Shown here: piece by piece, positions 30,763 through 39,359 of the stretch
How the letters are laid out: every line of letters starts with the position of its first letter
How positions within the stretch are numbered: the first letter of the stretch is position 1
DNA from: an uncultured Anaeroplasmataceae bacterium
GTDB taxonomy: Bacteria; Bacillota_I; Bacilli_A; Acholeplasmatales; Anaeroplasmataceae
DNA: 64,000 nt
Direction of reading: 5' to 3'
NCBI GenBank assembly: GCA_949840955.1
Contig: CATKXV010000005.1
Span: 1 to 64,000, forward strand
The notes under the pieces: generated by a model
Database searches by the model: none
What the model saw: only the letters and a program-made list of their open reading frames with translations
What the model was told of the DNA's origin: nothing
Translations under genes and position numbers: made by a program

Positions 30763-33081
30763 TCACATCCTTGTTATTCTGATATTTACATCCTTGTTAT
30801 TCTGATATAAGGGATATATATCCTTAATTTTATTCATAACCTCATCCTCTACAACCTTAATTTGAATGGTAAAGCGATATACATCATTTATTCGAAATGG
30901 AAATGCCTCTGCTGGGCCTAATATTTCACTTTTTTTCGCAACCATTTTTAATGCATTTAGCATATGATAGGTTTCTGTTTTGGCTAACGTATAATCCTTG
31001 GATTCAATCATAATTTCTATTGCTGTAGAAAAGGGTGGCATACCTGTAATTTTGCGATATTGAATTTCTTTTTTAAAAAAGGAATCATAATCGCTGTCAA
31101 GGGTTGCCTTTAAAACAAAATGCTCTGGCTGGTAGGTCTGGATAATAACTTCTCCTGGCTTACTCCCTCTTCCTGCACGTCCAGATACCTGTTCTATCAA
31201 ATTAAAGGCTGTCATATTTGCTGCATAGCTTGGATAATGTAAAGCCAAATCCGCATTTACAACACCAACCAAGGTTACATCAGCAAAATCAAGACCCTTA
31301 GCTATCATTTGTGTTCCAACCATGATATCTGCCTCATGCTTTTTAAATTTTTGGAAGGCTTCCTCGTAATCTGATGCCTTTAGGGTGGTGTCTAAGTCCA
31401 CCCGTAATACTTTAGCCTCTGGAAGCAGATTTTGAATTTCCTCCATGACCTTCTCTGTTCCACTTCCGACAAATCGGATTTTGGAGCTACCACAGCTTGG
31501 ACAGCTTTCAACATTCATCTGCTTATAGCCACAATGATGGCAGACCAATGTATTGGTATTGGCATGATACGTTAGAGATACAGAGCAATGGGGACACTCT
31601 ATAACATCTCCACAGCTTCTGCACATGACAAAGGAGGAATGTCCCCGCCGATTTAAAAATAAAATAGACTGCTCATCCTTTTTATATACTTCTACGATTT
31701 TCTTTTTTAATGCATTAGAAAATACCGATTTATTACCTTTTTTTAATTCCTCACGCATATCAACCAAGAGCTTTTTAGGAAGCCTTTGATGATTTACCCT
31801 ATCGGGCATAAGCAATAACTCATACTGCCCCTCAATTGCCTTATAATAATCACAGACATTCGGTGTGGCAGAGCCTAAAACCAAAGGACAATTGTGGGTT
31901 TTGCTTCGAAGCCTAGCAATATCTATCGCATCATATTTTGGATTGGTATCCTGAATATAGGAGGACTCATGCTCCTCATCAATTATAATAATTCCCAAAT
32001 GATCTAAGGGAGCAAATATTGCTGAACGAGCTCCTATAACAATTTTTACCTCATGAAGCAAAATTTTTTTCCATTGCGTATAGCGCTCCGCATTCGATAA
32101 TCTAGAATGAAGAATAGCAACCTCTTTACCAAAGTACCCCTTAAAGATGGCTGTGATCTGAGGTGTCAATGAAATTTCTGGAACAAGCAGTAAGGCCTGC
32201 TTTCCTAAAGCTAGGACATCCTTAATCCAAGAGATATAAACCAGGGTCTTTCCGCTTCCTGTAACCCCATGGAGGACATAGGTTCCTGTCTTTTGATATT
32301 GTACACCTTTATAGCATTTCATTTGAGATTCATTTAGAGGATATTCCTCTATCTTGGTATCCAATACCTCCTCTTGTCCTAGTATCTCCTTAGAATACTT
32401 ACCTAGGATTCCCCTTTGAATCAGGGTGTTAATTACATTCTTGGAAAATCCAGTATGCTCTAAAACAATAGGAATAGGGGCTGCCTCCTTTAACTCAAGC
32501 ATATACTTCAAAAGCTGCTCCCCTTGTTTACTCGTAGGCTTTATCAGTTCATTTTGAATAAAAATATAATCCACTTTTTTCTCATTTCGATTTTTTTTAA
32601 ACCGCGTATCTAATGTGATTAGTCCATTTTTTTTAGCAGAATAAATTCGTTTTAGCTCCTCGGGTGTCTTATTATCAATTTCAATTTCCTTTTTTCCTTT
32701 AAATATGTCGGATAAGGATTCAGGAATCACCTCTGCCTTGGCTATTTTTTTATAACGAATTTTTAATGCCGATGGAATCATAGTTTGTAATGCTACAGCA
32801 TAATAGGAAAAGTTATTTTCTGCAATATAAAAAGCCAGTTGAACAAATTCCTTATTCAATACAGGATAAACATCCACAATATCACTTATTTCTCTAAGCT
32901 TCCTTTTAAAGGAGGATACTTCCTTCAATTCCACGACAAAGCCTACTACCGTTCGGTTCCCAAATATAACCCTTACTCGATATCCAACCTCAATAATAGG
33001 CTCTAAGAAGGATGGAACCAAATAATCAAAGGTCTGATTCACTTGTTTAGCAGCAACGTCCACAACAATGCTTGCTATCAT
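30763..33081 (-). CDS. priA: Primosomal protein N' (PriA helicase)
   Basis: LLHGVTGSGKTLVYI, DEEHESSYIQ, zinc Cys cluster CRSCGDVIECPHCSVSL; start trimmed to MIASIVVDVAAKQVNQTFDY. Confidence 0.96.
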   Translation of the reverse strand: MIASIVVDVAAKQVNQTFDYLVPSFLEPIIEVGYRVRVIFGNRTVVGFVVELKEVSSFKRKLREISDIVDVYPVLNKEFVQLAFYIAENNFSYYAVALQTMIPSALKIRYKKIAKAEVIPESLSDIFKGKKEIEIDNKTPEELKRIYSAKKNGLITLDTRFKKNRNEKKVDYIFIQNELIKPTSKQGEQLLKYMLELKEAAPIPIVLEHTGFSKNVINTLIQRGILGKYSKEILGQEEVLDTKIEEYPLNESQMKCYKGVQYQKTGTYVLHGVTGSGKTLVYISWIKDVLALGKQALLLVPEISLTPQITAIFKGYFGKEVAILHSRLSNAERYTQWKKILLHEVKIVIGARSAIFAPLDHLGIIIIDEEHESSYIQDTNPKYDAIDIARLRSKTHNCPLVLGSATPNVCDYYKAIEGQYELLLMPDRVNHQRLPKKLLVDMREELKKGNKSVFSNALKKKIVEVYKKDEQSILFLNRRGHSSFVMCRSCGDVIECPHCSVSLTYHANTNTLVCHHCGYKQMNVESCPSCGSSKIRFVGSGTEKVMEEIQNLLPEAKVLRVDLDTTLKASDYEEAFQKFKKHEADIMVGTQMIAKGLDFADVTLVGVVNADLALHYPSYAANMTAFNLIEQVSGRAGRGSKPGEVIIQTYQPEHFVLKATLDSDYDSFFKKEIQYRKITGMPPFSTAIEIMIESKDYTLAKTETYHMLNALKMVAKKSEILGPAEAFPFRINDVYRFTIQIKVVEDEVMNKIKDIYPLYQNNKDVNIRITRM
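30765..30808. repeat. Imperfect tandem direct repeat, period 23 nt
   Basis: ACATCCTTGTTATTCTGATAT at 30765-30785 and 30788-30808. Confidence 0.95.
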
Positions 33082-33103
33082 ATTTCTCCATCCTTTCTTT
33101 GAA

Positions 33104-33129
33104 TGATAAAAGCCATCGCAATGATGGCT
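33104..33129 (-). terminator. S-box expression-platform terminator
   Basis: Minus strand AGCCATC-attgc-GATGGCTTTTATC. Confidence 0.85.
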
Positions 33130-33146
33130 AATCAACGTATTATATA

Positions 33147-33226
33147 CCATCATACAAGCATTAGCACCTTACCTAAAAGGTTGCTGAAGAGTCACAGAGC
33201 TTGTCTCTCATCTTCTCTTTATGGAC
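33147..33226 (-). ncRNA. SAM-I (S-box) riboswitch
   Basis: Minus strand CATAAAGAGAAGATGAGAGACAAGCTCTGTGACTCTTCAGCAACCTTTTAGGTAAGGTGCTAATGCTTGTATGATGG; conserved CAGCAACC and AAGGTGCTAA blocks; P1 CATAAAG/CTTgTATG; antiterminator ATGATGG/CCATCAT. Confidence 0.85.
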
Positions 33227-33282
33227 AATCTTAATTATACATTTTTTTTGTTAATAATACAATATATTACGAAATGATTTTC

Positions 33283-34395
33283 CTATTTTTTAGTTTTCTC
33301 TTGCTTGGAAGGCTGAGCAGGAGATTTCGACTTAGAGGATTCCTTTTTTTGAGTTGGCTTAGGCGCTGGCTTTACAGGAGCTGTTTTGGGAACCTTAACC
33401 ACTTTAACTTCCTTTTCTAGTCTTTTTAGCTTTTCCAAATCATATTCCTTTTGAGTGATTAAGGACTTTCCCTTTGGAATAGATAAAATTCCTTTATTAA
33501 TTAGCGATTTTTGCTTCATTTCTACAATAGAAGCCATAAAGCGCTCCGTAACTCCATCCTGTAACACCTCAACTCCTGAGGCATATATTTTCTTAAAAAG
33601 CTTATAAATCGTTGGTCGGCTGGAATACATTTCAAATTCAATCTGCTGTACATAATATTGCATTCTAGCAAGACGCTCTACAGAATCATCCCCATCAGCA
33701 AAAAAATTATCAATGTCAGCACTAACCTTTGTACAATCATGCATACATTCCTTAGCACTATTTAAATCCTTTATAATAGGGCTAATTAAAGGATAAAATC
33801 CAATAATCAAAATAAGGTACTGGCTAGTTTCCTGTTTTAAAAATATAGCTCCTACAAAAATAGCAATAATAGCCATTAGAATAAAGAAATAAATATAAAT
33901 TATACGGCTTAGCAAATATTTGTTCGTTGCTGCATTAATTCTACAAAGATACAGATAGCTATATTCATCTAAAATATCTTTAGGAACTGATATAGTTATT
34001 TTTTCTTCTTCCTTTTTCATTTTTGGAAGGCCTCTACGAATGGCTAGTTCATTTAATTCATTTGTAAGTTCTCTATCGTATTCCATCTTAGAAAAGGGTG
34101 TAGCACAAACACTCGTTTCATATAATTGAAACAAATAAATGGCACTATCCTTTTGACGATTCATAAACGAGGTTGTGGACTCATTGATCAATGTAATAGC
34201 AAAGGAAATGATTGTACAAACCGCATTCGAAACTGGATTCGATTTAATTTGAGGAAGAATGGTTATGATTACGGGTACAATAGCAAGAATATAAAGGATA
34301 ATTCGGATAATTTTCAATTCAAAAAACATTCGGTTTGAAGCATAATAAAACTTAGCATGCTTATCTAACAAACAACGCTCCTGAACTTTATTCAT
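33283..34395 (-). CDS. Four-TM membrane protein, S-4TM-like putative effector, with Lys/Pro-rich tail
   Basis: Two TM pairs separated by a cytoplasmic segment; tail PKTAPVKPAPKPTQKKESSKSKSPAQPSKQEKTKK. Confidence 0.5.
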   Translation of the reverse strand: MNKVQERCLLDKHAKFYYASNRMFFELKIIRIILYILAIVPVIITILPQIKSNPVSNAVCTIISFAITLINESTTSFMNRQKDSAIYLFQLYETSVCATPFSKMEYDRELTNELNELAIRRGLPKMKKEEEKITISVPKDILDEYSYLYLCRINAATNKYLLSRIIYIYFFILMAIIAIFVGAIFLKQETSQYLILIIGFYPLISPIIKDLNSAKECMHDCTKVSADIDNFFADGDDSVERLARMQYYVQQIEFEMYSSRPTIYKLFKKIYASGVEVLQDGVTERFMASIVEMKQKSLINKGILSIPKGKSLITQKEYDLEKLKRLEKEVKVVKVPKTAPVKPAPKPTQKKESSKSKSPAQPSKQEKTKK

Positions 34396-34480
34396 GCAAT
34401 CTACCTCCTTTTTTCCCTGTTTTATTATAAGAAAATTTCATTTTTTTGTCAATAAATATAGCATGTATGACAACTGAGTA

Positions 34481-35098
34481 CTATTCTAATATATCCTTGA
34501 TTTTTGCTGCTAAAATTTCAATAGCCACATCATGCTTTGTATCATTTGGTATGATGATATCGGCATACCTTTTTGTAGGAGCTATGTATTCATCATACAT
34601 TGGCTTAACGGTACTTAAGTATTGGACAATGACACTATCTAAATCCCTACCACGCTCATGGATATCTCTTTTAAGTCTACGGATAAAGCGAATATCAGGA
34701 TCCGATTCAACATATATCAAAATATCACTTAAGGAACGAATTCTAGAATCATAGAGTGCTAAAATTCCCTCAAGGATGATAACCTTTGTTGAAGCAATTT
34801 CTGTGGTTTCATTTTTCTTCCTGTTATGCTCTTTAAAATCATACATTGGGCATTGAATTGTATTCCCTAATATCAATTGAGAAAGATCATCATATAATAA
34901 ATCTAAATCAAAAGAATTGGGATGATCATAATTGATTTTACGTCTAGCCTCCAAAGGAATTTCATCCTGAGATTTATAATAATTATCCTGGCATATTACA
35001 GCAACATCCTCTGAATGAAAATGATTTATAATCTCATCAACAACAGTCGTTTTTCCACTGGCGGTTCCACCAGCAATAGCAATTAAAATAGGTTTCAT
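34481..35098 (-). CDS. udk: Uridine kinase
   Basis: MKPILIAIAGGTASGKTTVVDEI; QDNYYK; NYDHPNSFD. Confidence 0.95.
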   Translation of the reverse strand: MKPILIAIAGGTASGKTTVVDEIINHFHSEDVAVICQDNYYKSQDEIPLEARRKINYDHPNSFDLDLLYDDLSQLILGNTIQCPMYDFKEHNRKKNETTEIASTKVIILEGILALYDSRIRSLSDILIYVESDPDIRFIRRLKRDIHERGRDLDSVIVQYLSTVKPMYDEYIAPTKRYADIIIPNDTKHDVAIEILAAKIKDILE

Positions 35099-35185
35099 TA
35101 AGTTCCTCCATACATCCTTTTGTATTGTATCATATTCCATTCAATATTTCGACAAAAAAATATGAAAAAATAAAAAAAAATCAGT

Positions 35186-35668
35186 TTAAACTGACTTTAA
35201 TTCCTTCAATACTTCCTCGATTGCATAATTTACAGAGGCTTCTCTTACCTTTGTTCTTCCTATATTTCCAAAATACTTCGTAGAAGAATATAAATTTCCT
35301 TGAATATAAAAACCAAAACAAACCATACCTATGGGTTTCGTTTCCGTAGCACCTGTAGGTCCTGCAATCCCTGATATTCCCACTCCAATATCAGAATTTG
35401 CTATTTTTGCACAGCCTACAGCCATTTGCCTTGCGACCTCTTCACTTACCACTCCATAGGTTTCTATCGTTTCTTCACTAACCTCTACCAATTGGACTTT
35501 TGCTTCATTTGCATAGGTAACAAAGCTCATATCAAAAACCTGTGATGCAGCAGGAACCTCTACTATGCTAGAAGCAAGCAAGCCTCCTGTACAGCTTTCT
35601 GCACAGCTGATTTTACAATTTCTTTCGATTAATGCTTCCACTAATTCCTTATTTCTCATTTGTATCAC
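35186..35668 (-). CDS. CinA C-terminal (nicotinamide-nucleotide amidohydrolase) family protein
   Basis: SCAESCTGGLLASSIVEVPAASQVF, GISGIAGPTGATETKPIG. Confidence 0.93.
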   Translation of the reverse strand: MIQMRNKELVEALIERNCKISCAESCTGGLLASSIVEVPAASQVFDMSFVTYANEAKVQLVEVSEETIETYGVVSEEVARQMAVGCAKIANSDIGVGISGIAGPTGATETKPIGMVCFGFYIQGNLYSSTKYFGNIGRTKVREASVNYAIEEVLKELKSV

Positions 35669-35712
35669 CTATATAATAGTTTACCACAAATTCAAGAATT
35701 TAAAAGAAAATT

Positions 35713-36000
35713 TTATCGATCTTTGCTGTAAATATGATAAACCAATTCCTTTAAATCATTACATATGGCATCTATTTTATCATTTAAAAAGCGATCATCT
35801 AGTTCATCAAAAGCCAAAAGATAATCCGTTGATACCTGAAGATAGCTTGCAAGCTTTTTTATAATTTCACTATTCATCATAGTTACCTCATTAATATAAT
35901 TATCTAATGTTCTTCTTTCAATATGTAAATCCTTGGCTATCTGTTTTCTTTCAAGACCTCTTTCTTCAATTAATTCCGCTAATCTTGTCTTCATATCCAT
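35713..36000 (-). CDS. Helix-turn-helix XRE-family regulator
   Basis: LAELIEERGLERKQIAKDLHIERRTLDNYI...LASYLQVSTDYLL. Confidence 0.85.
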   Translation of the reverse strand: MDMKTRLAELIEERGLERKQIAKDLHIERRTLDNYINEVTMMNSEIIKKLASYLQVSTDYLLAFDELDDRFLNDKIDAICNDLKELVYHIYSKDR

Positions 36001-36235
36001 ACCACCTTTTATACTATTTTACCATTTTTTTCACTATCTTTCTTTAGTATGGAATGAAAAACACAAAAATAGAAATATAATTCCATAATCTATGAGATAT
36101 TTTTATTCAACCCTTATGCCATTTCAGTGTTCCTTTTCTAAATCACTATTCTTCTTTTTTGGGGCAAATTAAAAGCAAGTTTAAATTTTTTTTGTATACC
36201 GACTTAAAAAGGTATGATATAATAAAAATTGGTGA

Positions 36236-37648
36236 GTGGTTATGCGTAGAATACTTAAAGGAATTATGGCAATTGCTAAACCCTTTTTAGCCGTAATGAA
36301 AAAAGGACTCCATCAATTGAAAATTTTCTTTATTCATATTATGAATTCCATAATCCATTTTACTACGCTTTTACTTAAGGGAATATGGTTTGTTTTAAAA
36401 AACCTCTGCCTATATATCCTGATTAAACCCATTTTATTTTTGTATTTTCATGCTGTAATCCCCTGTGCTAAGGGAATTCGTTATCTTTCTATACGGTGCT
36501 ATAAATATCTAATTCGACCGCCTCTTTATTTCTTTGCCATAATCCTAAGGGGAATTGGTTTGGGCATTGCGCATCTGAGCAAAGCAATATATCATGCTAT
36601 ATTCATACCCATTGGACATTTTTTCAAATTCATATGTATTAAAATAGGGCTTTTTTTCAAGAAGCTTTATCAAGTATTTATCGCATTGAATAAGCTACTT
36701 TATAATAAAATTTTAAGACCAATAGCTCAATTTTTTGCTTTTCTTATCAAAAAAATAGGATTTGCCATACTATGGGTCTGCTCAAATATATACGATTTTT
36801 TAGTTTTTTGCTTAAGAATGATATATTATAAAATCATCCTGCCCATTGGGCATTTCCTTCGGTTTATTTTTAAGAAGGTTTATCTTTTCTTTTCATTTCT
36901 CTTTTCTAAAATAGGCGGTGCTATGCAATGGCTTTTTAAAAGAATACTGATTCTTTTTCAGTGGATCTACGATAAGATAATCCATCCAATAGCTCATTTT
37001 CTTTTCATTATTTTTAATAAACTATATTTAGCTTTAAGGCTGGTATTTATGAAATTAGGAAAAGCAGTGAAATGGGTCTGCTTAAAAATATATTGGTTAT
37101 GTAGCATTGTTTTAAAATTTATATACCATAAAATTATCCAACCCATATCCCATTTTCTATACTTTATTTTTAAAAAGTTTTATCTCTTCCTTCGATTTCT
37201 CTTCACACAAATATATCGCTTCTTTCATTGGCTTTGCTTCTGGATTTACCAAGCAATAAAAGGCTTCTGCAAGCTTCTATGGCGAATTCTAAAATTTCTA
37301 TATCAAGCAATTTCAGTAGGACTTGTCGTATGTACAAGTAGCATTCTTTGCTTTCTTTATGCATGGATTGCCTATCCTTTTCGTATTCTTTTTTTAGAAA
37401 ACAAAACACTTGTGTTAAAAAAGGATATTTCATTTATGAAACGATTCTTTTTCAGTCCCTTTTACTTATTTCATATAATAAAGGATAAAAACAATCTACA
37501 GCTAAAGCAATTTCAGGAAAAGAAATCAGATCTAACAATTTTCATACAGATTAAAAATACTGTAGCCTTTGTTCCACTAGCAATTTATTGCATTATCCTT
37601 TATCCCTTAAACTGCCTTATCCTACTATTATATTGCATAATATTTTAA
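36236..37648 (+). CDS. Repetitive, very basic, aromatic-rich membrane or amphipathic-helix protein, unknown function
   Basis: Repeated motif (K)I(I/L)xPIxHFLxFIFKKxYLFLxFLFxKIGxAxxW; very few acidic residues over ~370 aa. Confidence 0.75.
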   Translation: MVMRRILKGIMAIAKPFLAVMKKGLHQLKIFFIHIMNSIIHFTTLLLKGIWFVLKNLCLYILIKPILFLYFHAVIPCAKGIRYLSIRCYKYLIRPPLYFFAIILRGIGLGIAHLSKAIYHAIFIPIGHFFKFICIKIGLFFKKLYQVFIALNKLLYNKILRPIAQFFAFLIKKIGFAILWVCSNIYDFLVFCLRMIYYKIILPIGHFLRFIFKKVYLFFSFLFSKIGGAMQWLFKRILILFQWIYDKIIHPIAHFLFIIFNKLYLALRLVFMKLGKAVKWVCLKIYWLCSIVLKFIYHKIIQPISHFLYFIFKKFYLFLRFLFTQIYRFFHWLCFWIYQAIKGFCKLLWRILKFLYQAISVGLVVCTSSILCFLYAWIAYPFRILFLENKTLVLKKDISFMKRFFFSPFYLFHIIKDKNNLQLKQFQEKKSDLTIFIQIKNTVAFVPLAIYCIILYPLNCLILLLYCIIF

Positions 37649-37649
37649 A

Positions 37650-37702
37650 AAAATACCAGGAGTTCTACCCCTTCATAGGAGTAGCTTCTGGTATTTTTCA
37701 TT
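37650..37702. terminator. Bidirectional terminator
   Basis: AAATACCAG...CTGGTATTTTT stem. Confidence 0.75.
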
Positions 37703-37711
37703 TGCAATTGA

Positions 37712-38476
37712 TTATTCGGTTTTTTGCTTTTGAGCTTCATAATCGTCTAATACAATTTGTATGAATTTAGGATAAACAATATCATAAATTTCTTCCTGTG
37801 TCATTACATCCATTAGCATGACAGAGCCAATTTTCGATGCTTCCTTTACCATCGCAGCACTTTGCTTACTTAAAAGTAGAATCCCAGCCTTTTCACTAAT
37901 ATCTCTTTGGGCACGAATCACAGCCAGTGTAACATTTTTCAGCATACCCATATTCCGATAACAGAGATTACGATAGGTTTCCTTATTTGTAAATAAATAT
38001 CTAGAAAGCTCATATTTATCCTCTCTTGTTTCATCCACAGATATCTGAATCATAAAGAATAAATGAGATATAATGCCTTGCATTAAGGAGCTTCTAGTGC
38101 TTGTTATCAGCCATGTTGAAGAAATTAAGGATGTAGATAGGCTTGCTAATTTTTGTGCTAAAAGATATGCCTTTTCAAAGGTTATCCATGCCCAAAACTT
38201 TGGATCACATAGGATATATCTTGGCAATTGTTTGAGATGCTCATACAAAACAATACTATCCTCTATTATTGTAGCCTCATTGATTTCTCTATTTAAAAAC
38301 TCAAAATTTCTGATTCGGTATTCCTTTTCTTCAAAAGGCTCAAAGCCTAGATATTCCTTTAGCCATGAGCTATCCTTGGGATGTGCTTGAATGGCTTTCA
38401 ATACATCCTCTGGATTTTTTTGCAATGTTAGGTATGCTGTTTCAGACATCAGCTTAATATTGGTTTCCATCATCAA
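37712..38476 (-). CDS. DUF6339-like protein, third gene of GHKL operon
   Basis: LPRYILCDPKFWAWITFEKAY and following helical pattern; family assignment from memory. Confidence 0.5.
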   Translation of the reverse strand: MMMETNIKLMSETAYLTLQKNPEDVLKAIQAHPKDSSWLKEYLGFEPFEEKEYRIRNFEFLNREINEATIIEDSIVLYEHLKQLPRYILCDPKFWAWITFEKAYLLAQKLASLSTSLISSTWLITSTRSSLMQGIISHLFFMIQISVDETREDKYELSRYLFTNKETYRNLCYRNMGMLKNVTLAVIRAQRDISEKAGILLLSKQSAAMVKEASKIGSVMLMDVMTQEEIYDIVYPKFIQIVLDDYEAQKQKTE

Positions 38477-39359
38477 TACCTCCCATTGTAATTGTTAATC
38501 CAAATACATCATCTAAGGCTTTCACTACTGGATTGTTTAATAGCCTTTGAGCTTCGAAATATGGATTCATCTGAATAAAAATTTCATCTGTTAATTCTTC
38601 ACCATGAATACTTTCATATGCTAGGCAAAAGGCATTAAACCAGCTTTTTTCAATACGGATATGGTCTATAGGATTTCCTGTTCTTTGCATTTCGGATAAG
38701 GCATAGCTTAAAGCAGGCACAGCAATAATTGCAAAATAAAGATTTTGGAATTTCTTGATTTTCTTTGTTTTTTCATATTCATTCCACTGCTCCTCAGGAA
38801 GTGTAATTATGATTTTATCATCTGCTAATTCTATTCTCATAGAGGAATCTTCAATTCCATTATCCTTTATAACGAGGAATATAGAGGATTTATTGCTATT
38901 ATCCTTTTCATTAAATTCAATTCTTCCTGTATATCCATCATCAACACCAATAATGTCATTTTTTTCTATAAAAAACTCATAATCATTATAGTCATCTAAA
39001 AAATCACTACATTTAAAATTAGGAATATCCTTTTTTGCAACAATAAATAAGGAGATATCCACCTTACCATTTAAATCTCGTAAGGGGATTTTGATATCGT
39101 TCATATCATCTGTAATCTTATAGTGGCTTCTAAGCATAGTTTGAGTACATTCAACCACACATATAACCTCTGCATAGCCATCATAAATTAAAGATTTCAT
39201 AAATTCACTTTCAATATGGCATTGAAGATCCTCTAAAATAAAATAGTTGTCCGTAATTACCTCATTATATTGAAAAGATAGGGTTGAGGTTTTGTATTGA
39301 GAATACATTTTATTATTATTTAATATGGGATATGGAAATAATCTTTTACCTACACGCAT
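38454..39359 (-). CDS. Hypothetical protein, second gene of GHKL operon
   Basis: Overlaps both neighbours (14-23 nt), same strand. Confidence 0.75.
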   Translation of the reverse strand: MRVGKRLFPYPILNNNKMYSQYKTSTLSFQYNEVITDNYFILEDLQCHIESEFMKSLIYDGYAEVICVVECTQTMLRSHYKITDDMNDIKIPLRDLNGKVDISLFIVAKKDIPNFKCSDFLDDYNDYEFFIEKNDIIGVDDGYTGRIEFNEKDNSNKSSIFLVIKDNGIEDSSMRIELADDKIIITLPEEQWNEYEKTKKIKKFQNLYFAIIAVPALSYALSEMQRTGNPIDHIRIEKSWFNAFCLAYESIHGEELTDEIFIQMNPYFEAQRLLNNPVVKALDDVFGLTITMGGIDDGNQY

